A DNA stretch of 6,793 nt from Bacteroidota bacterium (lineage in GTDB: Bacteria; Bacteroidota; Bacteroidia; Chitinophagales; Chitinophagaceae): NCBI GenBank assembly GCA_023411775.1, contig JAEYOL010000123.1, forward strand, positions 1 through 6,793. Direction: 5' to 3'. How positions within the stretch are numbered: the first letter of the stretch is position 1; every line of letters begins with the position of its first letter. Position numbers and translations under genes: made by a program. Shown piece by piece: positions 1 to 6,611 of this stretch. Under the pieces are notes generated by a model. It saw only the letters and a program-made list of their open reading frames with translations. It did not search any database and had not been told where the DNA came from.

Positions 1-196
1 CCGTCATAAGTATAGGTTTAAGGGAATATCTAGATAGAAAATCTCATGCCAGCCTGATCATTTGAGTACCAGGTGCAAAAAGAAAAATTAGCAACAATAA
101 AAAACAAGATTGCAATCGGTTTAAAAAGATTTTTCTACCCTTATAAAGAAGGAGATATGAATAATAGTGGCACATTCTTGGACATTATAAACATCA

Positions 197-1294
197 ATGG
201 CAACCCAACACAACTTTAAGAATGAGGAACAAGAGGAATCTTTACCCTTAAAAGAGGAAACGCAACCCCCTATAAGCACCGGGAAAAAAGCAGGAATCGC
301 ATTAGTCGGTCTTGGAAAATACAGTGAAGAACAACTTGGGCCTGCATTGCTGGAGACGAAACACTGCCGCCTGGCAGGAATTGTCACTGGCACGTCATCA
401 AAAATCCCTGATTGGCAGACAAAATATAATATCCCCGACTCAAATGTTTACAGCTATGAGAATTTCGATAGCATTAAGGAAAATAAAGAAATAGACATCG
501 TATATATCGTATTACCGAACGCGTTACATGCAGAATTTGTAATACGCGCAGCCAGGGCGGGGAAACATGTAATCTGCGAAAAGCCCATGGCGATTTCAGT
601 CGCGGAGTGCGACAAGATGATCAAGGCCTGCCGTGAATCCGGCAAATTACTTTCCATAGGATACCGGCTGCATTTTGAACCTCATCACCAGCAAATGACG
701 CAACTGGGTCAAAACAGAGGATATGGGCGATTAATCGAACTGTCTGCTAAACATGGCAGCAGTACTGTCGAAGGCTGGCGTCTTGATAAATCACTTGCCG
801 GTGGTGGCCCGCTTATGGACCTGGGCATTTATTGCATACAGGCTGCAAGGTATACCACTGGTATGGAGCCCATTTCAATTACAGCAAAACGCGGAGCTGA
901 CTCCCAGCCAGGGCGGTTTAAAAACATCGAAGAATCCCTCCAATGGGAAATGGAATTCCCTGACGGGATCATCGCGCGATGTGAGACCAGTTACACCAGC
1001 GATATGGATCTGCTTCATGTGAATGCAACGCATGGATGGTTTGAGCTTTCACCAGCATATGGCTACTCGGGTATCCAGGGTAAAACAGCCACAGGGTTTA
1101 TGGACCTTCCACAAGTAAACCAGCAGGCACTGCAAATGGATGATTTCGCCATTTCTGTGTTGAACAACACACCTGTCAGTGTCCCGGGTACTATGGGCAG
1201 AGCAGATCTCGTGATCATTGAAGCTATTTATGAAGCCATGGAATCGGGGAAAAAGATTTCAATACCCGAAGTCGCGAATTTAAAGACTGTCTAA
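197..1294 (+). CDS. Gfo/Idh/MocA family oxidoreductase (glucose-fructose oxidoreductase-like)
   Basis: This is a predicted NAD(P)-dependent sugar or polyol oxidoreductase of 365 residues. Residues 1-30 are an acidic, Glu-rich, probably disordered extension. A Rossmann domain follows, with the glycine motif VGLGKYSEEQLGP at about 37-49 and the family signature CEKPMA (E128-K129-P130). The C-terminal alpha/beta domain contains WRLDKSLAGGGPLMDLGIY, in which D208 and Y212 match the Asp-x3-Tyr pair of glucose-fructose oxidoreductase. The IGYRLHFEP stretch (154-162) is also typical of that subgroup. The start is well bounded: an in-frame TAA lies at 188-190, and ATG 197 is the next possible start, although it has no Shine-Dalgarno sequence at normal distance. 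The N-terminus has no Tat or Sec signal, so the enzyme is probably cytoplasmic. The substrate cannot be read from the sequence. It converges on the DUF892 gene with a 23-base gap. The family call is firm; the glucose-fructose subgroup is likely. Confidence 0.93.
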   Translation: MATQHNFKNEEQEESLPLKEETQPPISTGKKAGIALVGLGKYSEEQLGPALLETKHCRLAGIVTGTSSKIPDWQTKYNIPDSNVYSYENFDSIKENKEIDIVYIVLPNALHAEFVIRAARAGKHVICEKPMAISVAECDKMIKACRESGKLLSIGYRLHFEPHHQQMTQLGQNRGYGRLIELSAKHGSSTVEGWRLDKSLAGGGPLMDLGIYCIQAARYTTGMEPISITAKRGADSQPGRFKNIEESLQWEMEFPDGIIARCETSYTSDMDLLHVNATHGWFELSPAYGYSGIQGKTATGFMDLPQVNQQALQMDDFAISVLNNTPVSVPGTMGRADLVIIEAIYEAMESGKKISIPEVANLKTV

Positions 1295-1317
1295 ACTTAT
1301 GACCACATTAAAATATT

Positions 1318-1827
1318 TTAAGCAGTCTCCTCTGCTAATTTTGCGCGCCTGTTAACAATATTCTTTGCAAGTGTATTCAACTTAGTATCCGCCTGCTGTT
1401 CTTCCTCGAGGGTCAGTCTAAGACGCTTGGCAATGGCATCATATCCCAGCATTTCAGCGTAGTGTGCCGCTGACCCATAACCGGAGATTTCATAATGTTC
1501 CACTTTTTGCGCTCCTGCAATCAGGGCAGCATCCATTCCTTCAGCTGTTGCATCCTTAGCCATCACTTTCTGTCCTTCTTCAAGGATGCCTTTCATACCT
1601 GGATTGAAATCACCTTGCGGATCTATTCCCAGCCCTTTACAAATCATTTCAAGTGCAACTTTATGCTGCTCGGTTTCTGCCAGGTGCAAAGCCAAACTCT
1701 TTTTAAGACCTGGGTTTTTTGCACGTTCGATCATCGCCGGCATGGCTTCTACCAGCATGTTCTCGGCGCTCCAAAGTACCTGTAGTTCATGAAAAAACAG
1801 GTCTTCAAGATTTTTAATTGCCTTCAT
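1318..1827 (-). CDS. Ferritin-like YciE/YciF family protein (DUF892)
   Basis: A 169-residue all-helical protein of the YciE/YciF (DUF892) branch of the ferritin-like superfamily, full length for the family. Diagnostic stretches are LEDLFFHELQVLWSAENML near the N-terminus, HLAETEQH at 48-55, the DAALIAGAQKVEHYEI segment at 99-114 and LEEEQQAD at 140-147. Likely di-metal ligands by analogy with ferritin-like four-helix bundles are among E14, E22, E51, H55, E110, H111, E113 and E143; this is inferred from spacing. The C-terminal tail (155-169) is basic, then acidic. In enterobacteria yciE and yciF are known as stress-induced genes, but the biochemical activity of the family is poorly defined. 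The gene lies 36 bases downstream of the alcohol dehydrogenase on the same strand, which suggests one transcript. The ATG is preceded by AT-rich sequence with no clear Shine-Dalgarno sequence. Family call is firm; function is open. Confidence 0.93.
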   Translation of the reverse strand: MKAIKNLEDLFFHELQVLWSAENMLVEAMPAMIERAKNPGLKKSLALHLAETEQHKVALEMICKGLGIDPQGDFNPGMKGILEEGQKVMAKDATAEGMDAALIAGAQKVEHYEISGYGSAAHYAEMLGYDAIAKRLRLTLEEEQQADTKLNTLAKNIVNRRAKLAEETA

Positions 1828-1863
1828 AACTTAAACTTTTTGATTAAAAAATGATCTTTCAAA

Positions 1864-3036
1864 TCAATAGCGATCCAAATCTGGTTTAAGCACCACTTTC
1901 ACGCAGTTGTCTGTCTTTTCTTTAAACATGTCGTAAGCTTCGGATGCCTTGCTAAGTGGGAGACGATGGGTTATGATATCATCAAGCGTAACTTTACCGG
2001 TTCGAACAAGCTCAAAACACTGGTCGATGTACATGTGCACCTGTGCCTGTCCGAATTGCATGATCAGCCCTTTATCGAATATCCGGTGAATTGGAAAATT
2101 ATCATAGGGACTTGCGTAAACACCTACCACCGAAATGATCCCGCTACGTCTTACAGCCTCCGTACACAATTCAATCACTTTGGAGGTCCCTTTTTCCATA
2201 TTGATAACCGCTTTTGCTTTCTCGAGAAAATTTCGGTTAGCTTCCATACCCACCGCATCAATCGCTACGTCCGCACCCCGTCCATCGGTCATTTCATAAA
2301 TTTTCGCGATAAGGTCATCATCGTTCGCGTTGATAGTATCAACCCTATTCACAGTTCTGGCTTTTTCAAGCCGGTAATCCAGGGGATCCACTGCAATTAC
2401 CCGTTCGGCACCGTGCAACCATGCTGCTTTTTGGGCCATTAGTCCCACAGGTCCGCTACCGAATATCACGACATAGTCTCCATGTTTCACTTTACCCCAT
2501 TTGACAGCACTCCATCCCGTGGGGAAAATATCAGTTAGAAAAAGAACCTGTTCATCATCCAGTCCTTCCGGGATAAGTTTAGGTCCCGCGTTGGCTCTCG
2601 GCACCCTTACAAACTCTGCCTGACCACCATTGTAACCACCGTATAAATCGGTATAACCAAACATTCCCCCGCCTTTCTCCTTCAACAGGTCACCACGAGG
2701 ACCATAATGATCAGGATTGGTATGCTCGCAGTTGGGATGAAAGCCCTGCTGGCAAAAAAAACACTGACCACATGCAATTGTAAAAGGAACCACTACCCTG
2801 TCGCCCTTCTTCAAATTCCTTACATCCGGACCGGTTTCTTCTACCACTCCCATAAACTCGTGCCCGAGCACAAGATCCCGCGCCTGCGGAACAAAGCCAT
2901 CATATATATGCAGATCAGATCCACAAATCGCAGTGGATGTAACACGTACTATAATATCATCGGCCGCTTCGATGCCTGGATCAGGCACATTATCTACACT
3001 AATCTTGTTGATCCTGTGGAATACTGCTGCTTTCAT
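1864..3036 (-). CDS. Zinc-dependent alcohol dehydrogenase, glutathione-independent formaldehyde dehydrogenase-like
   Basis: A 390-residue medium-chain dehydrogenase/reductase that would oxidise an alcohol or aldehyde with NAD(P). Catalytic zinc ligands are visible as C38 in AICGSD and H59-E60 in the GHEFMG motif, with D169 in LTDIFPTGW as the expected third ligand of the formaldehyde-dehydrogenase subgroup. The structural zinc site is complete: C89, C92, C95 and C103. The nucleotide-binding glycine motif GSGPVG is at 193-198, and the acidic D217 after the second beta strand (AVDPLDYR) favours NAD over NADP. The loop at about 104-138, rich in Gly and Tyr, and the length near 390 are also typical of glutathione-independent formaldehyde dehydrogenase-like proteins rather than of short simple ADHs. 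No signal peptide, so cytoplasmic. It appears to be the first gene of a two-gene operon with the DUF892 protein. True substrate is unknown; detoxification of short aldehydes is one possibility. Confidence 0.94.
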   Translation of the reverse strand: MKAAVFHRINKISVDNVPDPGIEAADDIIVRVTSTAICGSDLHIYDGFVPQARDLVLGHEFMGVVEETGPDVRNLKKGDRVVVPFTIACGQCFFCQQGFHPNCEHTNPDHYGPRGDLLKEKGGGMFGYTDLYGGYNGGQAEFVRVPRANAGPKLIPEGLDDEQVLFLTDIFPTGWSAVKWGKVKHGDYVVIFGSGPVGLMAQKAAWLHGAERVIAVDPLDYRLEKARTVNRVDTINANDDDLIAKIYEMTDGRGADVAIDAVGMEANRNFLEKAKAVINMEKGTSKVIELCTEAVRRSGIISVVGVYASPYDNFPIHRIFDKGLIMQFGQAQVHMYIDQCFELVRTGKVTLDDIITHRLPLSKASEAYDMFKEKTDNCVKVVLKPDLDRY

Positions 3037-3322
3037 AGCTTTGTTTTTAGGAGAAAAAAGAAAAGGTTAAGTAAACAATTGCGACAGATATTATGCCAGC
3101 ACTGATCTGAAAGAAGAGCGCAGTGATCGGGCGGATGAAAGGAATTTTTTTCTCATGACCTGAATATATGGGTAATCAGGCCTCAGTTTTTTGATCCGGG
3201 ATATTTCTTGTAGAACTTCCGCGAAAAAGTTCCCACCGGCAACTCTGGCAAATAAAGATTGGAGGGAAAGAAATTCTAATTCTACATGCCTAAACAAGTA
3301 GCGATGCCATCTTAATTTATAG

Positions 3323-3919
3323 CTATTCGCTCATGCTGGCTGACCGTTCTGCCCTTTCGCGATTGATCCAGTAAAGCCCTTTGACATTTTGCCTTGGCTC
3401 TTTTAATGTAAAGACGATAAGGATCTCCTCGATCAGGTCTAGTGCCGTAATGAAAATGGCTATAAAAAACAATACCCTGCTGGGTTCCGGTAGAAAAAAA
3501 GCTGTTATTAAAAATACCCCCTGTACAACTGCGGCAAGTTTAGCAAGGTAGGTATGAAAACTGGTCATTTCCCCATAGCGGGCAAATGCCGATATCACCT
3601 GTATGACAAATAGTATTAACAGGATGATTAACCAAACATAATACTGGCTGATAAAATCGTACTTATAAACGATCAGCCCTACCACACCCATGGCCACCGT
3701 AAGGTCATCACCAATAGAATCAAGTTTGGCCCCCATAACACTTACTACCTTATAACGTCTGGCCAGGAAACCGTCGATTGCGTCAGTAAAAAAGCTAAAG
3801 GCCAGGAACCACTTGAAAATTTCAGCTTGATTGGTAATAAGCAGGTACAACAGGATCAATGAAGCAGCAACCCGGTAGATAGTAATACCGTTAATGATAT
3901 AGTAACTGGTTTTATGCAT
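3323..3919 (-). CDS. CDP-alcohol phosphatidyltransferase family membrane protein
   Basis: A 198-residue integral membrane enzyme that would transfer a phosphatidyl group from a CDP-linked lipid to an alcohol acceptor in phospholipid synthesis. The full family signature D-x2-D-G-x2-A-R-x8-G-x3-D-x3-D is present without a missing residue: D46, D49, G50, A53, R54, G63, D67 and D71, which form the metal and CDP site. About six hydrophobic segments are visible (roughly 17-29, 36-45, 74-85, 93-113, 126-143 and 148-171). The C-terminal 25 residues are polar and charged, presumably cytoplasmic. The head group cannot be assigned: phosphatidylglycerol-phosphate, phosphatidylserine, phosphatidylinositol and cardiolipin synthases share this motif, and no neighbouring gene points to one. 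ATG at 3919-3917 begins MHKTSYYIINGITIYR, where the Asn and Arg before the first helix are common in this family. It is divergent from the PepSY-like gene, with 202 bases between them. Confidence 0.92.
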   Translation of the reverse strand: MHKTSYYIINGITIYRVAASLILLYLLITNQAEIFKWFLAFSFFTDAIDGFLARRYKVVSVMGAKLDSIGDDLTVAMGVVGLIVYKYDFISQYYVWLIILLILFVIQVISAFARYGEMTSFHTYLAKLAAVVQGVFLITAFFLPEPSRVLFFIAIFITALDLIEEILIVFTLKEPRQNVKGLYWINRERAERSASMSE

Positions 3920-4121
3920 GTGGCCTTACTCAAAAATAATTAAAATTAGATGCTGTAATATACTGATCGATAAGATATTCCAAAAGAGCCACTGCTTCGA
4001 CGTGGAAAATCCTTCCCTGAGGAAGCTATGCCACATAAGTTTTGCCCCAAAATGTATCGCAGAAACATGATTGTGGATGGCTTGTTCTTTGTATAAGAAA
4101 AGAATAATAAAACCTTTAGTT

Positions 4122-4562
4122 ATGAAGAAAACATTCTTAGCAGCATTGTTAGTTACAGCCTTCTCCCTGGGATTAAACGCACAGGACGGACAGAAAGTAA
4201 AGGACGCTGATTTACCCGCAGCCATTAAAACGAGTTTTCAATCTGAGTTTCCTAATGCACGTGATGCGGAATGGATTTTAAAAGACGGTCATTACAAAGT
4301 AGAATTCGAAATCAATGACGTGGATAATATTGCGGCCTTTGACGCTTCCGGTAAACTGATCAAGAAAGGTGTTGAAATAAAAGAAAGGGAACTGCCTGCG
4401 GCGGTAACTTCAGCCTTACAATCAGCACATGCCGGTAAAGGCATCGATGATGTGTATAAAATGGAGAAGGATGGAACAAGTTATTACCTGGTGAAATTTA
4501 ACGGCAATCCAAAAACCAAGGTAATGTATTCCGAAGATGGACAAGAGATCAAGGAAAAATAA
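4122..4562 (+). CDS. PepSY-like (DUF2874) periplasmic protein with signal peptide
   Basis: A 146-residue exported protein. I start it at ATG 4122 rather than at the in-frame upstream ATG at 4071, because 4122 gives a standard signal peptide (MKK, a hydrophobic core, then a cut after NA at about residue 20) while the longer form buries it behind 17 unrelated residues. The mature part has two similar lobes. Each begins with LPAA: LPAAIKTSFQSEFP at 31-44 and LPAAVTSALQSAH at 91-103. Each continues with an aromatic strand (W51...YKVEFE; YYLVKF at 121-126) and a turn with an Asp/Gly pair (FDASGK; SEDGQE). This pattern matches the PepSY-like family common in Bacteroidota, usually periplasmic and of unknown function. 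A weak promoter guess (TTG at 4071, TATAAG at 4092) lies upstream but is not convincing. It ends before the long hairpin at 4584-4687. The family call is good; no enzymatic role is suggested. Confidence 0.88.
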   Translation: MKKTFLAALLVTAFSLGLNAQDGQKVKDADLPAAIKTSFQSEFPNARDAEWILKDGHYKVEFEINDVDNIAAFDASGKLIKKGVEIKERELPAAVTSALQSAHAGKGIDDVYKMEKDGTSYYLVKFNGNPKTKVMYSEDGQEIKEK

Positions 4563-4583
4563 GCTTTGATCAGCCATGATCAT

Positions 4584-4687
4584 AAATGAAGTTGTTTGAA
4601 ATATGCCTGTTAATTACAAAGTTGAAAGTACATTGGACTTCCTTCCTCTTAACGTTGTGCATATTTTTAAAACAACTTCATTTTTTT
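4584..4687 (+). terminator. Long two-part inverted repeat with T-run; probable terminator of the PepSY-like gene
   Basis: A perfect 14-base inverted repeat joins 4584-4597 (AAATGAAGTTGTTT) to 4670-4683 (AAACAACTTCATTT). An inner 8-base repeat, AAATATGC at 4599-4606 with GCATATTT at 4659-4666, extends the stem after a small asymmetric bulge. The T-run at 4681-4687 follows or overlaps the outer arm. The loop is about 52 bases and contains further short complementarity (GTTAA at 4609 with TTAAC at 4649). Position, 22 bases after the stop codon, fits a terminator. The loop is much longer than in normal intrinsic terminators, so a small structured RNA or a MITE-like repeat element is an alternative reading. 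Confidence 0.5.
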
Positions 4688-4810
4688 AATACGCTACACG
4701 GCAACCCAGATTGATTCTCTCCAAAACATGACATCTCAATCTTGCACACTTATTGCTGCAATCGAGATAGACTCCGTTCCCGCTATTCTTTCACGCTTAA
4801 ATGTTTTGTG

Positions 4811-5959
4811 ATGAGAAAATTTTTACTCCTCATGGGAATTGCTGTATTTATCTTTCAAACCGGCTATTCCCAGGTAAACCTCGCCACCGCACCCACCGTT
4901 ACTTTTTCAAATGCTACAGGATTTGCTGATAATATTGCCAGTGATGGCGATGGTGGATCTGTGACTATCACCGACTTTAACCTGGAAGCAACACCGATTG
5001 ATAATACCGGTGCAACTTTAACTGCAGACCCGCTTCAATACCACGACAATGACGATTGGCCCGGATATCCACCTATAATTACTTACGGAGATGCCAACCC
5101 GATTTATGCCTGGTCCATACGCTCTGCTTCTGGCTCCGACTTTTCCCTTTTGTCCATTGACGTCAATGACTGGGGATCCGCAAGTGGCGATCTTTTTAAA
5201 ATTGAAGCCTACCAGGGCGGTGCACTGACAGGAACTTTGACTTTTGCAAGTAATATTGATATCAGTGTAAACATTACTCTTTCCCAATCATCTACTGACC
5301 CGGATTTTCTTTTACCTCCCGCCTTCGGAAATGTGGATGAAGTGAGAATATTAATGGACGACGAAAGTGGATCGCTTACTGGTATCAACAATATACAGGT
5401 TGGACCCGCGAATTTTGTCTTGCCTCTCACACTTTTGTCATTCAATGCAAGCATAGAAAACGATGCCGTTCGGCTTCAATGGGAGACTGCGGCAGAAATG
5501 AATGTCAGCCATTTTGAAATTGAGCGAAGTGCCGATGGCCGTTCCTTTAGCAGCGTAGACCGCGTGGCCAGTTCTTCAAATGGTGGGGGCAAATATTCTT
5601 ATCTCGACAACTCGGCACCAGCTACACAATACTATCGACTAAAAATGGTTGACCTGGATCTGAGTTTCACTTATAGCCAGATATTACTTGTTCGTAACAG
5701 CGCTGTCACGGGTTTACATCTCTATCCCAATCCTGCCAGTTCTACCGTTCAGTTGTCCTTACCACGACTCGATGCAGGCAACAGCTATATCCGGATCCTA
5801 AATGTGCAGGGTGTACAACTAAGTACAAGGAATATTAATAACCAGGGCCAGGCTTCTACTATTTCCATGGATGTTAACTCCCTTCGACCCGGAAGATATT
5901 TTATTGAAATAATTGCCGGCAGTGAAGTGAGATATCGTTCAGGATTTATTAAACTATAA
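4811..5959 (+). CDS. T9SS type A sorting domain-containing secreted protein
   Basis: A 382-residue secreted protein of Bacteroidota. The start is taken at ATG 4811 because it gives a clean signal peptide (MRKFLLLMGIAVFIF, then a cut near GYSQ at 18-21); a TTG 69 bases upstream would add an implausible Cys- and Arg-rich leader. Residues 22-200 form a beta-rich domain with many Asp, Ser and Gly residues and the segment FGNVDEVRILMDD...GINNIQVG, resembling jelly-roll or lectin-like modules; I cannot name the fold or ligand. Residues 204-294 (LPLTLLSFNA...RLQWETAAEMNVSHFEIERS...YYRLKMVDLD) are the fibronectin-like linker module that often precedes sorting domains. Residues 300-382 are a type A C-terminal sorting domain with the YPNP motif at 305-308, LRPGRYFIEI at 358-367 and the terminal GFIKL. 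Expected path: Sec export, then the type IX system to the surface or medium. Sorting call is firm; function unknown. Confidence 0.9.
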   Translation: MRKFLLLMGIAVFIFQTGYSQVNLATAPTVTFSNATGFADNIASDGDGGSVTITDFNLEATPIDNTGATLTADPLQYHDNDDWPGYPPIITYGDANPIYAWSIRSASGSDFSLLSIDVNDWGSASGDLFKIEAYQGGALTGTLTFASNIDISVNITLSQSSTDPDFLLPPAFGNVDEVRILMDDESGSLTGINNIQVGPANFVLPLTLLSFNASIENDAVRLQWETAAEMNVSHFEIERSADGRSFSSVDRVASSSNGGGKYSYLDNSAPATQYYRLKMVDLDLSFTYSQILLVRNSAVTGLHLYPNPASSTVQLSLPRLDAGNSYIRILNVQGVQLSTRNINNQGQASTISMDVNSLRPGRYFIEIIAGSEVRYRSGFIKL

Positions 5960-6003
5960 AAGTCTCCCGAAATTTATAAGTGTCGCCCATAAAGTTTCGA
6001 AAT

Positions 6004-6043
6004 AAAAAAAAGTGACAGGAGATTTATTCCTGCCACTTTTTTT
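6004..6043 (+). terminator. Intrinsic terminator of the T9SS gene (possibly bidirectional)
   Basis: The arms are 6004-6020 (an A-run, then AGTGACAGGA) and 6028-6043 (TCCTGCCAC and a T-run). They pair through AAGTG-A-CAGGA with TCCTG-C-CACTT, with one A/C mismatch and a 7-base loop. A T-run follows the stem on the plus strand and the leading A-run gives a T-run on the minus strand, so it can stop transcription from both sides. It lies 44 bases past the T9SS stop codon, between two convergent genes. Confidence 0.8.
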
Positions 6044-6060
6044 AAGTCAATTATTAAGAG

Positions 6061-6090
6061 CAAAAAAGTCCACAATGATGTGAACTTTAA
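6061..6090 (-). terminator. Intrinsic terminator of ssrA
   Basis: Read on the minus strand, AAAGTTCACA (6088-6079) pairs with TGTGGACTTT (6074-6065) around the 4-base loop TCAT, with one mismatch. The stem runs straight into six T residues (6067-6062). It starts a few bases after the tmRNA 3' end, which is the normal place for the ssrA terminator. Confidence 0.78.
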
Positions 6091-6092
6091 AG

Positions 6093-6474
6093 TGGAGCTG
6101 AGGGGAATCGAACCCCTGTCCAAACATATTCATCAAAAGCTTTCTACATGCTTATTTCATTATTATTTGTCGGCAAAGACCCGGAAATGAACAAACCAAG
6201 TCCATGCTTAGCTGGGCCCGGACAAGTCCGGTCTTTTGCAGCAGTAACAGCTTCCTGCAGCAGCATCCTGTTTTGTTTTTAAGTCGGCGGCGGGGCGTGG
6301 TAACAGAACAACCTGCCCGGCGGCCCTAATGACTACTTAATCACTGATTAGGCAGCCATGGCATACTGTGTATTGCCATTTAAAGTTTGAATCTTCAGAT
6401 TTAAGTGCTAATGATACAACGCACTGCATGCTTACACTTTCAAAGACCTATGCTGTCGAAACCGGAACAGCCCC
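6093..6474 (-). ncRNA. ssrA: Transfer-messenger RNA (tmRNA), one-piece form
   Basis: tmRNA rescues stalled ribosomes: alanylated and bound by SmpB, it enters the A site and then serves as template for a degradation tag. The 5' end on the minus strand reads GGGGCTGTTCCGGTTTCGAC, the classic tmRNA start. The 3' end carries a T-arm (AGGGG-TTCGATT-CCCCT) and CAGCTCCA, so GGGGCUG pairs with CAGCUCC (one G-U) to form the acceptor stem, with A as discriminator. The CCA is not encoded, because the next bases are CTT, and must be added after transcription. The tag frame is at 6377-6348. A first-pseudoknot pairing AGTGC/GCACT lies just 5' of the tag, and a CCTAAT/ATTAGG hairpin follows the tag stop. 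Size of 382 nt is normal for a one-piece tmRNA. It is followed by its own terminator and converges on the T9SS gene. Identification is very firm; the ends are set by stem pairing. Confidence 0.96.
6348..6377 (-). other. tmRNA proteolysis tag reading frame (GNTQYAMAA)
   Basis: Codons GGC AAT ACA CAG TAT GCC ATG GCT GCC followed by TAA encode GNTQYAMAA. The Gly resume codon and the short nine-residue tag match the Bacteroidota style of tag (known ones also start with G). The YAMAA end corresponds to the hydrophobic YALAA-type degron read by ClpXP-like proteases. A second in-frame stop (TAG) lies four codons after the TAA. The start of the tag is inferred from this pattern and not from a direct marker in the sequence. 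Confidence 0.85.
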
Positions 6475-6480
6475 TTTTTT

Positions 6481-6515
6481 GCAGTCGGGAGGCGGGAGTC
6501 TGAAGTCAGTGACCT
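6481..6515 (+). repeat. Degenerate heptanucleotide array A (about five units)
   Basis: The segment reads in a 7-base phase as GCAGTCG, GGAGGCG, GGAGTCT, GAAGTCA, GTGACCT. A core close to GNAGTCN recurs. It begins six bases upstream of the tmRNA 5' end. It has no coding meaning that I can see. The repetition is seen directly; the units are divergent, so the boundaries are approximate. Confidence 0.5.
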
Positions 6516-6611
6516 ATACTAAAAAAAACCATCCTACCGCGACCTCCTTACTACAACTAATTATAAATAAAAAAGTTTATTTCGAAGTCTAAATTAACAT
6601 CCACCTAACAC

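Noticed and set aside
1..196. Possible gene end or promoter in the first 196 bases
   Set aside because: All plus-strand frames are interrupted by stops, no minus-strand frame resembles a protein, and no convincing Bacteroidota TTG / TAnnTTTG promoter pair is visible.
1308..1321. Perfect AT-only palindrome TTAAAATATTTTAA between the two convergent genes
   Set aside because: It has no GC stem and no loop, and overlaps the DUF892 stop codon. Too weak for a terminator and expected by chance in AT-rich spacers.
1966..2442. 158-codon plus-strand frame within the alcohol dehydrogenase region
   Set aside because: It is the antisense shadow of a complete zinc-dependent dehydrogenase with all zinc ligands on the other strand.
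3091..3297. 68-codon minus-strand frame in the 286-base gap between the CDP-alcohol phosphatidyltransferase and the alcohol dehydrogenase genes
   Set aside because: It needs a TTG start, has no ribosome-binding signal, shows no motif I recognise, and its Ser/Arg/Phe-rich end looks like translated non-coding DNA. A decayed gene remnant cannot be excluded. I see no clear promoter or terminator in this gap.
4071..4121. Upstream in-frame ATG and 17-residue extension of the PepSY-like protein
   Set aside because: It would place a normal Sec signal peptide internally; ATG 4122 explains the signal peptide better.
3926..4225. 99-codon minus-strand frame across the start of the PepSY-like gene
   Set aside because: It is antisense to a well-supported gene with a signal peptide and its translation resembles no family.
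4742..4810. TTG-initiated extension of the T9SS protein
   Set aside because: The added residues are Cys/Arg-rich and precede a standard signal peptide starting at ATG 4811.
6368..6592. 74-codon plus-strand frame over the 5' half of ssrA
   Set aside because: It is antisense to the tmRNA gene and covers the heptad array; the frame is a by-product of structured RNA sequence.
6516..6611. Possible ssrA promoter between the heptad arrays (TATAAT-like and TAATTTAG-like boxes on the minus strand)
   Set aside because: No -33 TTG-type element lies at a suitable distance, so choosing one of several AT-rich boxes would be a guess.
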